Shown piece by piece: positions 39,037 to 46,100 of a stretch of 55,329 nt of DNA (its first letter is position 1; each line of letters opens with the position of its first letter). Position numbers and translations under genes: made by a program. Location of the stretch: assembly GCF_029893325.1 (NCBI RefSeq), contig NZ_JARXWL010000021.1:1-55329 (forward strand), given 5' to 3'. The DNA comes from Enterococcus sp. PF1-24 (lineage in GTDB: Bacteria > Bacillota > Bacilli > Lactobacillales > Enterococcaceae). The notes under the pieces were generated by a model. That model saw only the letters and a list, made by a program, of their open reading frames with translations, ran no database searches and was not told the DNA's origin.

Positions 39037-39630
39037 TTAAATCAAACCAAAACGATTTAATGGCCAAAAAACAAATTTTACATCGCCGATAATATCAGCT
39101 TCATCAATAAAACCAATCATGCGGCTATCTTTTGAATTGCGCCGATTATCACCTAAAACAAAAACTTTTCCTTCTGGTACTTCGGTTACGCCAGAAAAAG
39201 TCGTATTCGTATACAAGCCCGAATTAGGTGCTACCGCATAGCCTTCACTTAAAAGATTAAAGGTAAAATCGGTGGTTAGTGGTTCGCCATCAGTTAAAGC
39301 CGCTTTACTTTCATCTAAGTAAGGCTCTTCAACCGCTTCACCATTGATGTACAAAATATCTTCACGGTATTCAACAGTATCGCCAGGTAAACCAATTACG
39401 CGTTTCACATAATTCTTTTCTTTAGCATCTGGTGCTGGAAAAGTTACAATATCAAAGCGGTCAATATCACTAATTTTTAAGGCGATGACTCGTTCCCCAT
39501 CAACCATTGTGGGATGCATGGATTCCCCTCTAACTTCAATCGAAGAAAAAACAAATTTTCTCAAAAGCACAATCGTTAACAGTAGGCATACCCAATATAT
39601 AATCATTTTAGCTGTTTCACTTAATTTCAA
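39037..39630 (-). CDS. lepB: signal peptidase I
   Basis: A 197-aa membrane protease that removes signal peptides from secreted proteins. A single N-terminal membrane segment (MIIYWVCLLLTIVLLRKFVF) is followed by the catalytic Ser37 in RGESMHPTM and Lys76 in YVKRVIGLPGD; box E (LGDNRRNSKDSR) is near the C-terminus. The length is typical for Gram-positive type I enzymes. The start codon is TTG (39630), 8 nt after GGAGG. It is transcribed alone on the minus strand. Confidence 0.95.
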   Translation of the reverse strand: MKLSETAKMIIYWVCLLLTIVLLRKFVFSSIEVRGESMHPTMVDGERVIALKISDIDRFDIVTFPAPDAKEKNYVKRVIGLPGDTVEYREDILYINGEAVEEPYLDESKAALTDGEPLTTDFTFNLLSEGYAVAPNSGLYTNTTFSGVTEVPEGKVFVLGDNRRNSKDSRMIGFIDEADIIGDVKFVFWPLNRFGLI

Positions 39631-39714
39631 ATTATCGCCTCCAGTATTACTCTGTTCTCTCTAAAATCTTAAATATCCAGAAGAACCACTTTACATTTTA
39701 ACATAGATTAAGAG

Positions 39715-39738
39715 AAAAAGAAGTTTTCAAAACTTCTG
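39715..39738 (-). terminator. terminator of the 156-aa membrane protein gene
   Basis: On the minus strand AGAAGTTTT and AAAACTTCT form a tight hairpin with a 2-nt turn followed by TTTTTC. Confidence 0.75.
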
Positions 39739-39778
39739 CTCGTTATTTTTCATAAAAATTTATAAGTTTAAAAGTTTG

Positions 39779-40249
39779 CTAGCCCATAATCTGAACTTCT
39801 GTAGTTTTAGGCAAATGACTCTTTAAAAACGCTAATAACTCCGTAACCGGTTGATCAAAGTTCAAAGCAAAACCTCTGCGTCCCTCTTTAAAAAAGATAA
39901 TTTGTACCCCATTCATAAAGGGTAGCTCTCGCACGATAATTTTACTGATTTTTTCATAAGGAATTCCTGTGCGATGCAAAGGATTAACCACCAATTGTTC
40001 TTCTGTTAAGCCCCGTCTTTCCAATAAAAAACTAAAAATTAGTAGCACCATCACGCCACCTTGAATTAAATCATCTATTGAATAATAATCAACAATGCTC
40101 AAAAACAGCATCACAGCTGCCAAAAGCAGACAAATAAATAGCAAGCCTCGCTTTTGTTTAGCCGCAATTAAAATTTCTCTGCGAACCAAAATTAAAAATA
40201 AATACAAACTAATAATAAACGCAATCATAACCATACTTAAAATAGACAT
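39779..40249 (-). CDS. hypothetical membrane protein, 156 aa
   Basis: Family not recognised. Three hydrophobic segments are visible at about residues 3-22, 33-51 and 62-77, followed by a cytoplasmic domain of about 75 residues (VNPLHRTGIPYEKISKIIVR, then GVQIIFFKEGRRGFALNF) that resembles the small PH-like domains attached to membrane anchors in Firmicutes. ATG preceded by TGGGAG. It lies upstream of nothing obvious on its strand and ends at its own terminator. Function unknown. Confidence 0.7.
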   Translation of the reverse strand: MSILSMVMIAFIISLYLFLILVRREILIAAKQKRGLLFICLLLAAVMLFLSIVDYYSIDDLIQGGVMVLLIFSFLLERRGLTEEQLVVNPLHRTGIPYEKISKIIVRELPFMNGVQIIFFKEGRRGFALNFDQPVTELLAFLKSHLPKTTEVQIMG

Positions 40250-40294
40250 ACGAAACTCCCATCATTACCAATAATATATATTACTCATCAAAAA

Positions 40295-40495
40295 CTATTG
40301 TTCTCTAGTTTTTAAATCCATCAATTGATCATTAATCTTGAATATGATTTGCTTACATTCAAGAATGTCCTTAACTACCGCATCCCTCTGGGCACCATTA
40401 GGTAAGCCTTCAATGCGCTGATAATGAGCAGCGAGTTTTTGAACATATTTCATTTTATCTTTTTCGAGTTTTTGAATTTCTTTATCTTCTCTCAT
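40295..40495 (-). CDS. small helical hypothetical protein, 66 aa
   Basis: A highly charged, Lys/Glu/Gln-rich small protein with heptad-like spacing along its whole length (EIQKLEKDKMKYVQKLAAHY, then IIFKINDQLMDLKT), predicted to be a helical hairpin or coiled coil. No signal or membrane segment. A G-rich stretch (AGAGGGGGG) 6-12 nt before the ATG can act as ribosome site. It is 45 bases upstream of the membrane protein gene at 39779-40249 on the same strand, so both may be in one transcript. Function unknown. Confidence 0.6.
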   Translation of the reverse strand: MREDKEIQKLEKDKMKYVQKLAAHYQRIEGLPNGAQRDAVVKDILECKQIIFKINDQLMDLKTREQ

Positions 40496-40886
40496 TCGCC
40501 GCCCCCCTCTTTTCAGATTAACTATATTTTCCGTTAATTACTAGATAAACAAAACGGAATTAGTGTTCTCTTTTATTATACCTTACTTTTAATAAACTAC
40601 GACAAAAAATATGTTTTTTATTAAAATTATTTCAATTTATCTTAGTTATTTTAAATATTCTTAATTTTAACAGAAAATCTCTCGAAAATATTTAAATACC
40701 TATACTTTTCAAATGACAGAACACTCAAAAAAATTAACTAAGAAATATTATAACGCTTTTTTTCATAGATGTTCCCATATTATTTTATTTTTGAGAATTT
40801 ATATAATTTTTCTTAAATACTATTTCTTTATTTTTAAATAACCTTTATTATTTACATAATAACAAACTGAACAAGGAGATGACAGG
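40496..40886. other. divergent AT-rich intergenic region
   Basis: About 390 bases of very AT-rich DNA between two divergent transcription units. It must carry both promoters. Several TATAAT-like boxes occur, but I cannot single out a reliable -35/-10 pair, and no hairpin or small gene stood out. Confidence 0.5.
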
Positions 40887-41339
40887 ATGAAAAAAATTCA
40901 GAACTTAGCAAATGATATCAATGATGTCCCTGTCATTTTTATTCGTGCCAACAATACTGATAGAATTGTTGAAAAAATTTCAATTAATGAATTAAAACGT
41001 CGTAATACCAATGAAGAAGATCATCGTATAAAAATGTATCGGGCAGCTTTAGATCACTATGCTAATAAAAACTACGAATTAGCCGAAATTTTACTAATTC
41101 AATTAATTCAATCTTCTGATACTATTTATTATGAATATTATGAACGGCTAGCTAGTCTTTATAAGCTACAACGACAAGTTGATAATGCCATTGAAGTTTT
41201 AGAAGAAGCATTGGATTTATTAAAAGAAACCCACGCCCCAGAAAATTTACTTTGTCGTGTGGAACATCGCTTAAACAAATACAGAATGAATTTGGAAAAA
41301 GGCAACGAAAATTTAGTCAATCCACCACTTAACTCTTAA
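40887..41339 (+). CDS. TPR-like hypothetical protein, 150 aa
   Basis: A soluble protein with helical repeats. Residues ~50-115 give two tetratricopeptide-like units (RAALDHYANKNYELAEILLI; YEYYERLASLYKLQRQVDNA, then AIEVLEEALDLL). The N-terminal 45 residues look like a small strand-rich head. AAGGAG at 40873-40878, 8 nt before the ATG. The PH-domain gene starts 24 bases after its stop, so the two probably form a two-gene operon. TPR repeats bind protein partners; the partner is unknown, but the adjacent PH-domain protein is a natural candidate. Confidence 0.7.
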   Translation: MKKIQNLANDINDVPVIFIRANNTDRIVEKISINELKRRNTNEEDHRIKMYRAALDHYANKNYELAEILLIQLIQSSDTIYYEYYERLASLYKLQRQVDNAIEVLEEALDLLKETHAPENLLCRVEHRLNKYRMNLEKGNENLVNPPLNS

Positions 41340-41363
41340 ACTAATTAAAACTTGGAGGTTCTT

Positions 41364-41744
41364 ATGGGATTATTTAATGGACTTATGGATAACGCAACAC
41401 AATATTCTTCAAAAAAAGCCGAAGAAAAATTAGCTGATGTTTTAATTCCTGGTGAATCAGTTGAAATTTCCTTTATTTTAGTCAGAGATTTAATTGTTTT
41501 TACAGATAAACGCTTAATTTTGGTTGATAAGCAAGGCGTAACTGCTAAAAAGGTGGAATATAAATCAATCCCCTACCGCTCTATCTCCCGTTTTACAGTC
41601 GAAACTTCTGGTCATTTCGATTTAGATGCTGAATTAAAAATTTGGATTTCTGGTAACCTTAACCCAATTGAAACTTTACAATTCAGAAAAGATAAAAATA
41701 TTGTCGCTGTTCAAAAAGCTCTTGCAGCCGCAATTTTAAACTAA
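41364..41744 (+). CDS. bacterial PH-domain protein (YvbH/bPH_1 type), 126 aa
   Basis: A small cytoplasmic protein made almost entirely of one bacterial pleckstrin-homology domain. The diagnostic run is ESVEISFILVRDLIVFTDKR, then LILVDKQGVTAKKVEYKSIPYRSI with the alternating strands of the PH barrel, ending in a C-terminal helix. I start at ATG 41364, after TTGGAGG; a TTG at 41352 is in frame but inside that site. A paralogue lies at 42753-43196. The family's function is not established. Confidence 0.82.
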   Translation: MGLFNGLMDNATQYSSKKAEEKLADVLIPGESVEISFILVRDLIVFTDKRLILVDKQGVTAKKVEYKSIPYRSISRFTVETSGHFDLDAELKIWISGNLNPIETLQFRKDKNIVAVQKALAAAILN

Positions 41745-41750
41745 ATTTAA

Positions 41751-41801
41751 AAGGAATGTTTAAGGAATTCTTGATGATTCCTTAAACATTCCTTAATTTT
41801 T
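41751..41801 (+). terminator. strong terminator after the first PH-domain gene
   Basis: AAGGAATGTTTAAGGAAT (41751-41768) pairs perfectly with ATTCCTTAAACATTCCTT (41777-41794), followed by AATTTTTG. Confidence 0.93.
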
Positions 41802-41820
41802 GTCTGTTATGCTAATACTC

Positions 41821-41903
41821 GTGGATGAACTTGGTGTTTTACTCGTTCAGTGAAGTAGTCCACATTTAAGAAAGAGGTGTGGGTTCGAAACCCACCATCC
41901 ACG
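41821..41903 (+). other. tRNA-like element
   Basis: GTGGATG (41821-41827) pairs over 7 bp with CATCCAC (41896-41902), and immediately before the latter lies a perfect T-arm: GTGGG, loop TTCGAAA, CCCAC. This is exact tRNA acceptor/T-arm geometry. However, there is no T at position 8, no recognisable D-loop (no GG), no clean anticodon arm, and no encoded CCA. It is followed at once by a terminator. It is therefore not a normal tRNA gene; a decayed tRNA, a tRNA-mimicking small RNA or an attachment-site relic are the options. Confidence 0.5.
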
Positions 41904-41905
41904 TT

Positions 41906-41960
41906 TTGATAGAGTTGCTAGTTTTACTTTAATGATATGAAACTAGCACTATCAACATTT
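41906..41960 (+). terminator. terminator after the tRNA-like element
   Basis: TTGATAG plus GCTAGTTT (41907-41924) pair with AAACTAGC plus CTATCAA (41940-41955), followed by a T6 run. It begins 3 bases after the tRNA-like element, suggesting the element is transcribed as a unit. Confidence 0.8.
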
Positions 41961-42062
41961 TTTACGATTTTGAATGGTTCTGAATATTATTTATTTCGTG
42001 GGGTATTTGTGGGGCGATTCCAAATGGTGAGTGAGATTAACATAACAATACAGAAAAATATT

Positions 42063-42095
42063 AAAGGCTAGACAATAATCGTCTAACCTTTTTTT
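42063..42095 (+). terminator. additional orphan terminator
   Basis: AAAGGCTAGAC (42063-42073) and GTCTAACCTTTTTTT (42081-42095) form a stem with one mismatch and a T7 tail. No complete gene precedes it, so it is probably a relic of lost DNA. Confidence 0.7.
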
Positions 42096-42117
42096 AATAA
42101 TAACCTCTATAATATTC

Positions 42118-42216
42118 GGCATTGGTAACGAAAAAACCAGATACGCAACGAAAGCTGCTTGTCTGCATAAATTGAATTATTCTATTGAATTTTCTCCACC
42201 AACACCAGCTAGCTAA
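42118..42216 (+). pseudogene. short start-less coding fragment
   Basis: A 32-codon frame without start or ribosome site reads like protein (GIGNEKTRYATKAACLHKL, ending SPPTPAS and stop TAA at 42214-42216). It is too short to be a gene. It may be the 3' end of a lost gene, or chance. Low confidence. Confidence 0.22.
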
Positions 42217-42276
42217 GAGTCTTTTTGGGTCTAACTTTTTTTGGGGGCAATACAAACATTTCGTTACTGAGTGCTA

Positions 42277-42483
42277 TTATGTTATTCGATTGTCTAGTAA
42301 TGGTAACTTTTTATAATCAGCAATTATTTTGAATGCAGAGGGTGGATACATATAAGTCTCATTACTTTCATCAATAACTGCAATGCTTTTCAATGTTGGA
42401 TCAAAGCCAACAGCTTTATAGGTCTTTCCTTTTTCCAACGAAACACACGTTTCTCTTAAATGCACAACATCAATCGAATACAT
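42277..42483 (-). CDS. small hypothetical protein, 68 aa
   Basis: A short, probably beta-rich protein (VHLRETCVSLEKGKTYKAVG, then AVIDESNETYMYPPSAFKII) resembling the small SH3-like proteins of mobile elements and Firmicutes chromosomes that end in a Tyr-Pro-x-x-x-Phe motif. Start at ATG 42483 with GAGGTG 6 nt upstream; a GTG at 42492 lies inside that site. It sits in a gene-poor, decayed stretch and may be a survivor of an inserted element. Function unknown. Confidence 0.55.
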   Translation of the reverse strand: MYSIDVVHLRETCVSLEKGKTYKAVGFDPTLKSIAVIDESNETYMYPPSAFKIIADYKKLPLLDNRIT

Positions 42484-42516
42484 TTTAATCACCTCGTTTT
42501 CACTTTAAATTCGATT

Positions 42517-42618
42517 TTACCAGTCTTTTTCAAGGCAACATGATTTATCGTCTATTTTATTTTTAATATCTTTGTCACCTATGATTTCGGTAATTGTGTA
42601 TCCGGTCGCTTTATTATA
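42517..42618 (-). pseudogene. decayed coding fragment
   Basis: On the minus strand a start-less 33-codon frame (YNKATGYTITEIIGDKD, ending in CCLEKDW and TAA) has the composition of real protein. Just upstream another frame (LNSDFSDEKDDIIK) reads on in a different phase, as expected of a frameshifted remnant. Too short to identify. Confidence 0.28.
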
Positions 42619-42752
42619 TCATCTTTTTCATCACTGAAATCACTGTTCAGCTCTCAATATAAGGAATAGTCATTCCCAAAATTTTACTATGATTTATTTA
42701 AAGAGTTGATTATAATTTTATTTGGTAAAAATAAATGAAATGGAGAAAAATG

Positions 42753-43196
42753 ATGGCGAAATTAAATTTTGGTACTTTGGTTCAAGGGGCAATGGGGAAT
42801 TTTTCAGAAAAATCTACTGAAGATTTAGCACAGGAGTTCAATCAATATTTATTTGATAATGAAGCAATTGAAATGGGCTTTCAATTAATTAGAGATGTAA
42901 TTATTTTTACAAACCAAAGAATTATCTATGTTGATAAGCAAGGTACTACTGGTAAAAAAACTGCAATCCTTACAATCTTTTTAGATTCTATTGTTCATGT
43001 TGAAATGGAAATAGCTGGCTTCGGGATTGATGATAGTGAAATTGAAATCACTTATATGGTCAATACTTTCCAAAAAGCACACCATGCTGACTTGCGTATG
43101 CGTAAGTTTGAGTTTCCTAAGAAAACGGATATTCTGCCTTTATATCGCTATTTAGGTAATGTCTGTATGCAAAACCGTGCAAGAATTAATGGCTAA
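42753..43196 (+). CDS. second PH-domain protein, diverged paralogue, 147 aa
   Basis: A paralogue of the protein at 41364-41744. The core EAIEMGFQLIRDVIIFTNQR and IIYVDKQGTTGKK align strand by strand with it, but the following EYKSIPYRSI segment is replaced by AILTIFLDSIVH and the C-terminus is longer. I start at the ATG 42753, 7 nt after GGAG; ATGs at 42750 and 42735 are in frame. It ends at a bidirectional terminator. A duplication followed by divergence and insertion of other DNA between the copies would explain the layout. Confidence 0.7.
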   Translation: MAKLNFGTLVQGAMGNFSEKSTEDLAQEFNQYLFDNEAIEMGFQLIRDVIIFTNQRIIYVDKQGTTGKKTAILTIFLDSIVHVEMEIAGFGIDDSEIEITYMVNTFQKAHHADLRMRKFEFPKKTDILPLYRYLGNVCMQNRARING

Positions 43197-43201
43197 GATG
43201 A

Positions 43202-43235
43202 AAAAAGGAGATGCTTGCTGAGCATCTCCTTTTCT
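43202..43235. terminator. bidirectional terminator between convergent genes
   Basis: AAAAGGAGATGCT and AGCATCTCCTTTT form a 13-bp stem with a 5-nt loop between the second PH-domain gene and the zinc-ribbon gene. Confidence 0.92.
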
Positions 43236-43611
43236 AAAATACTATTAACAAGAATAAAATTATACCAATAAAACCACCGATTATTAACTGTACTTGAGTA
43301 TTCAATTTGGCCTGTTCTTCAATAGCTAACTGCTTTGCTCTCTCTTCTTCTTCCGCAATTCTCAGTTCTTCTTCATATTCACGTTCAAGTTTTTCTAAAT
43401 TACTTTCTGCAACTTTATTTTTTATATCTTGCATCATTTTTTTGCTAGCCTTAGCAGCAGAATTATCCCTTGTTTGATTTTCCGCTTTTAATTCTAATTC
43501 AAACTGGCTTAAGCAAAACTCACATTCTATAATTTCCCTACCTTTAAAAGTTTTGTTCACTTGCATGCTTTTCAGCTTAGCTCCACAATTTGGACACTTA
43601 AATTCTTTCAT
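43234..43611 (-). CDS. zinc-ribbon membrane-anchored protein, 125 aa
   Basis: A tail-anchored protein with three parts: an N-terminal zinc ribbon (CPNCGAKL at residues 5-12 and CEFC near 30), a long charged coiled coil (about 65-100, Glu/Arg/Ala-rich), and one C-terminal membrane helix (IIGGFIGIILFLLIVF). The zinc ribbon would face the cytoplasm. It lies 30 bases downstream of the Cys-rich small membrane protein gene at 43641-43814, so both may act together. Function unknown. Confidence 0.75.
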   Translation of the reverse strand: MKEFKCPNCGAKLKSMQVNKTFKGREIIECEFCLSQFELELKAENQTRDNSAAKASKKMMQDIKNKVAESNLEKLEREYEEELRIAEEEERAKQLAIEEQAKLNTQVQLIIGGFIGIILFLLIVF

Positions 43612-43640
43612 CTATTTTCACCCTTAAACTTTTTATCAAA

Positions 43641-43814
43641 TTATATCCACACAAAAAACCAAACAATCAAAATAATAATTCCTAAACAACCACAACCAAT
43701 ACAACCGCCAACTGCTTCAGAATCATTTGATTTTTCATAATATCTTTCTTCTGCATCCATCCGTAGTCTACGCCGACGACGTTCTGCTTCATGTTTTTGA
43801 CTTGACTTATTCAT
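43641..43814 (-). CDS. small Arg-rich, Cys-cluster membrane protein, 57 aa
   Basis: A 57-codon gene from ATG 43814 to TAA 43641-43643. It begins with a basic stretch (EAERRRRRLRMDAEERYYEK), then a Cys/Gly cluster (GGCIGCGC) at the edge of a single hydrophobic helix (LGIIILIVWFFVWI) that ends the protein. TAGGG precedes the ATG by 7 nt. The layout matches small tail-anchored membrane proteins; the closely spaced cysteines could bind metal or be lipid-modified. Likely co-transcribed with the zinc-ribbon gene. Confidence 0.6.
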   Translation of the reverse strand: MNKSSQKHEAERRRRRLRMDAEERYYEKSNDSEAVGGCIGCGCLGIIILIVWFFVWI

Positions 43815-43930
43815 TATTTACCCTACTAAACCTTCTATAAGTATATTTATAAGCTTTCAACTCTAAAAAGAAAGACACTAGGACTATCAATAGTATAACC
43901 TTTTCAAAATTATACCATATTACTGATATC

Positions 43931-43957
43931 AAAAAAAACAGCTTTTCAGCTGTTTTT
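43931..43957 (-). terminator. terminator of the histidine phosphatase gene
   Basis: AAAAACAGCT (43934-43943) and AGCTGTTTTT (43948-43957) form a compact hairpin with A- and T-runs, 13 bases past the stop at 43970. Confidence 0.88.
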
Positions 43958-43969
43958 CCACCGACTCTT

Positions 43970-44554
43970 TTATTCCATTAGTTTTGAAAAATCATGGTTA
44001 ATAATTTCCAATAGTTTAAATTCATTTTCTGAAAATTCAAATTTGAAAATACAACAATTAGCAATCGGCTCTTTACGAGTTACTTCGCTAGTATGGCTCC
44101 AATGCCTGATAAAATTTGCACAACTTGCGCCGTGAGAAACAGCTAAAATATTAGTTCCTGTAGTTATAGTCATAATTTCTTGCAAGGTTTTCGCCATACG
44201 TGCTTCTACTTCAGTCTGACTTTCTCCGCCATAGGCTACAAAAAAATCATTATAAGGCAATGGTGGATTTAAATACTCATGTTCTCCTTCAAAACGGCCG
44301 AAATTCCACTCTTTTAAGCCTTTTACTCTTTGATAAGGTAAATCAGTAACTTGTTCTAAAGTATCGCAGGCTCTTTCTGAAGTAGATGCATAAGCAGCAT
44401 CTAACAAAATCCCCTTATCTTTAAAATACTGCCCCGCTACTTGTGCTTGACGAATCCCTAATTCAGTTAAGGGTGAATCACACCACCCTTGAATTTTATG
44501 GACTTGATTAAATAATGTTTGACCATGTCGCATTAAATATAATGTTTTACTCAC
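43970..44554 (-). CDS. histidine phosphatase family protein (phosphoglycerate-mutase-like)
   Basis: A 194-aa cytoplasmic phosphatase. The catalytic LMRHGQT motif at residues 7-13 supplies the phospho-His and Arg; the second conserved His is in AVSHGASC; the acid Glu is in KEWNFGRFEGE. The length suits small broad-specificity phosphatases (PhoE/GpmB-like) rather than a glycolytic mutase. The start codon is GTG, preceded by GGGGAG. Monocistronic on the minus strand. Substrate not predictable. Confidence 0.88.
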   Translation of the reverse strand: MSKTLYLMRHGQTLFNQVHKIQGWCDSPLTELGIRQAQVAGQYFKDKGILLDAAYASTSERACDTLEQVTDLPYQRVKGLKEWNFGRFEGEHEYLNPPLPYNDFFVAYGGESQTEVEARMAKTLQEIMTITTGTNILAVSHGASCANFIRHWSHTSEVTRKEPIANCCIFKFEFSENEFKLLEIINHDFSKLME

Positions 44555-44630
44555 AAATAACTCCCCTTTTTATCTTTAGTTTATACCTTAAAGTGAACTT
44601 TAGCGCAAATGTTTTCTTAAAAATATGCAA

Positions 44631-44663
44631 AAATCTAAGTAAAAACTAGCTTTACTTAGATTT
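44631..44663 (-). terminator. terminator of the membrane protein gene
   Basis: AAATCTAAGTAAA and TTTACTTAGATTT pair perfectly with a 7-nt loop just beyond the stop at 44671. The T-run is weak, but the position is right. Confidence 0.7.
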
Positions 44664-44670
44664 AAGACTA

Positions 44671-45336
44671 TTATTTACTTCTATGAATTTTATATTGTTC
44701 AAAGTAAGTTACATTATTACGGCTTTTCACCCAAGCAAAAATACCCATTACGGTGGCTCCAAAGGTATTGGTAAATAAATCCCCCATGGTATCCATCACC
44801 GCCGCTCGACCAATTAAATCAATACCGCCAGTCAGTTGATAGCGTTGCAAGTTCATTTGGAAAAATTGATCGCAGAAAAACTCCCAAAATTCCCAAAAGA
44901 CACCACATAAGCCGGCAAAAGAAAAGCCAAATAATAAAAATAGCCATGGACTTGTTTCAGATAACTTGGCTTTTTTCAAGAAAACACCACATAAGCCATA
45001 ACCTAAAACGGTTAAAACCATCGGGCTGATACCATGTAAAATTTTATCCCAAAAAGGAATAATTGAAATTAAATGTAAACAGGTACCGAAAAAGACTGAG
45101 ATAATCAGAAAGAACCAATAAAAAATGATAATCCCATCAGCAAAAACTAGCTTAAAAAGTTTTTTAGCGATGGTTGGCAAATAAATCAAAACGATACCCG
45201 CTAAACATTCAACCACAAAAATAATTCCTTGGCTGGTTGAATAGCGCGCAGTGATTAATTCATAAAGATTATAGCCTAATACTAAAAAGCCAAAAATCGT
45301 TAAAAAGAGTTGATATTTTTTCAGTTTATTATCCAT
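44671..45336 (-). CDS. integral membrane protein, 221 aa
   Basis: A polytopic membrane protein with about six hydrophobic segments. Conserved-looking polar residues lie in FWDKILHGISP and GVFWEFWEFFCDQ, and a DTMGDL motif follows; this His...Trp-Glu...Asp-x2-x-Asp pattern is what one sees in the YjdF/DUF2238 membrane family, to which I assign it tentatively. It is 5 bases downstream of the deoxyribosyltransferase gene and has a ribosome site, so the two are an operon. Function unknown. Confidence 0.7.
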   Translation of the reverse strand: MDNKLKKYQLFLTIFGFLVLGYNLYELITARYSTSQGIIFVVECLAGIVLIYLPTIAKKLFKLVFADGIIIFYWFFLIISVFFGTCLHLISIIPFWDKILHGISPMVLTVLGYGLCGVFLKKAKLSETSPWLFLLFGFSFAGLCGVFWEFWEFFCDQFFQMNLQRYQLTGGIDLIGRAAVMDTMGDLFTNTFGATVMGIFAWVKSRNNVTYFEQYKIHRSK

Positions 45337-45341
45337 TTTTA

Positions 45342-45830
45342 TTACGCCTCGAAACTTTTCTGCATTTTTGCGACTGCGGATAATAAGTCAGCTTCATTTG
45401 TAAAGACTTGGCCATTTAGTTTTACTAGCCCTACTGTATAAAGATTTAAATAATGAAATTGATTTTCCGCAGTTTCTTGTAAAGCCGCTAATTTTTTACT
45501 GTTGGTCGCTCCTTGTTGACGCGTGTCTGTATACAAAGCTAAAACTGGGATTCCTTTGGCGTAAGCCACCCCGATTTCAGAAGCAACGCCGGCATCAATC
45601 GTGATGCCATCTAAGACCGCAATCATTAAATCACTTTCTAAAACTTTTTCAGTATCAGCTAAAGCTATCATTTTACTATCAGCGTAGGCTGTTTTATCAT
45701 TAATCGCTTCGTTTTCTTGTGGTAAATAAACGTTAATTTCAGTGCTTAATTGGCGAATTTCTTCAACTAAATAAGCGTTATAACGTAAATCACTGGTAGC
45801 AAACATCGGTCCTGCAAAATAAATATTCAT
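45342..45830 (-). CDS. nucleoside 2-deoxyribosyltransferase
   Basis: A 162-aa cytoplasmic enzyme that transfers deoxyribose between bases in nucleoside salvage. The N-terminal IYFAGPMF motif and DLMIAVLDG...DAGVASEIGVAYAKG, with the nucleophilic Glu in ASEIG and the substrate Asp in VLDG, are the hallmarks; length matches the Lactobacillus enzymes. I start it at ATG 45830, after GGGAGG; six more in-frame codons upstream lack support. Co-transcribed with the membrane protein gene. Confidence 0.9.
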   Translation of the reverse strand: MNIYFAGPMFATSDLRYNAYLVEEIRQLSTEINVYLPQENEAINDKTAYADSKMIALADTEKVLESDLMIAVLDGITIDAGVASEIGVAYAKGIPVLALYTDTRQQGATNSKKLAALQETAENQFHYLNLYTVGLVKLNGQVFTNEADLLSAVAKMQKSFEA

Positions 45831-46100
45831 TATTATTATTCCTCCCAAAAAGCTGTGGTAAAAACAGCTTTACGATTTCTTTCTTAATATTATAACAAAC
45901 TTTACTTCCTCTGACTAAAATTTCACTGGTATTTTTAGGGAAATTACGACTTATTAAGGAATTATCTGAAAAGCTTCATGAAAAACTCTTTTCAAGTCCC
46001 CAGAAGGTTGTTATAATCGTAAGTGCTGATTGCTCAAGAAATAGCTTCTATTATTAAAGAGTTATTTATGAAGCCGAACCAGAAAGTAGGATAATTATTA

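Noticed and set aside
41821-41903. Functional tRNA gene or tmRNA end
   Set aside because: The D-loop GG, T8, clean anticodon stem and CCA are missing; only acceptor and T-arm are convincing.
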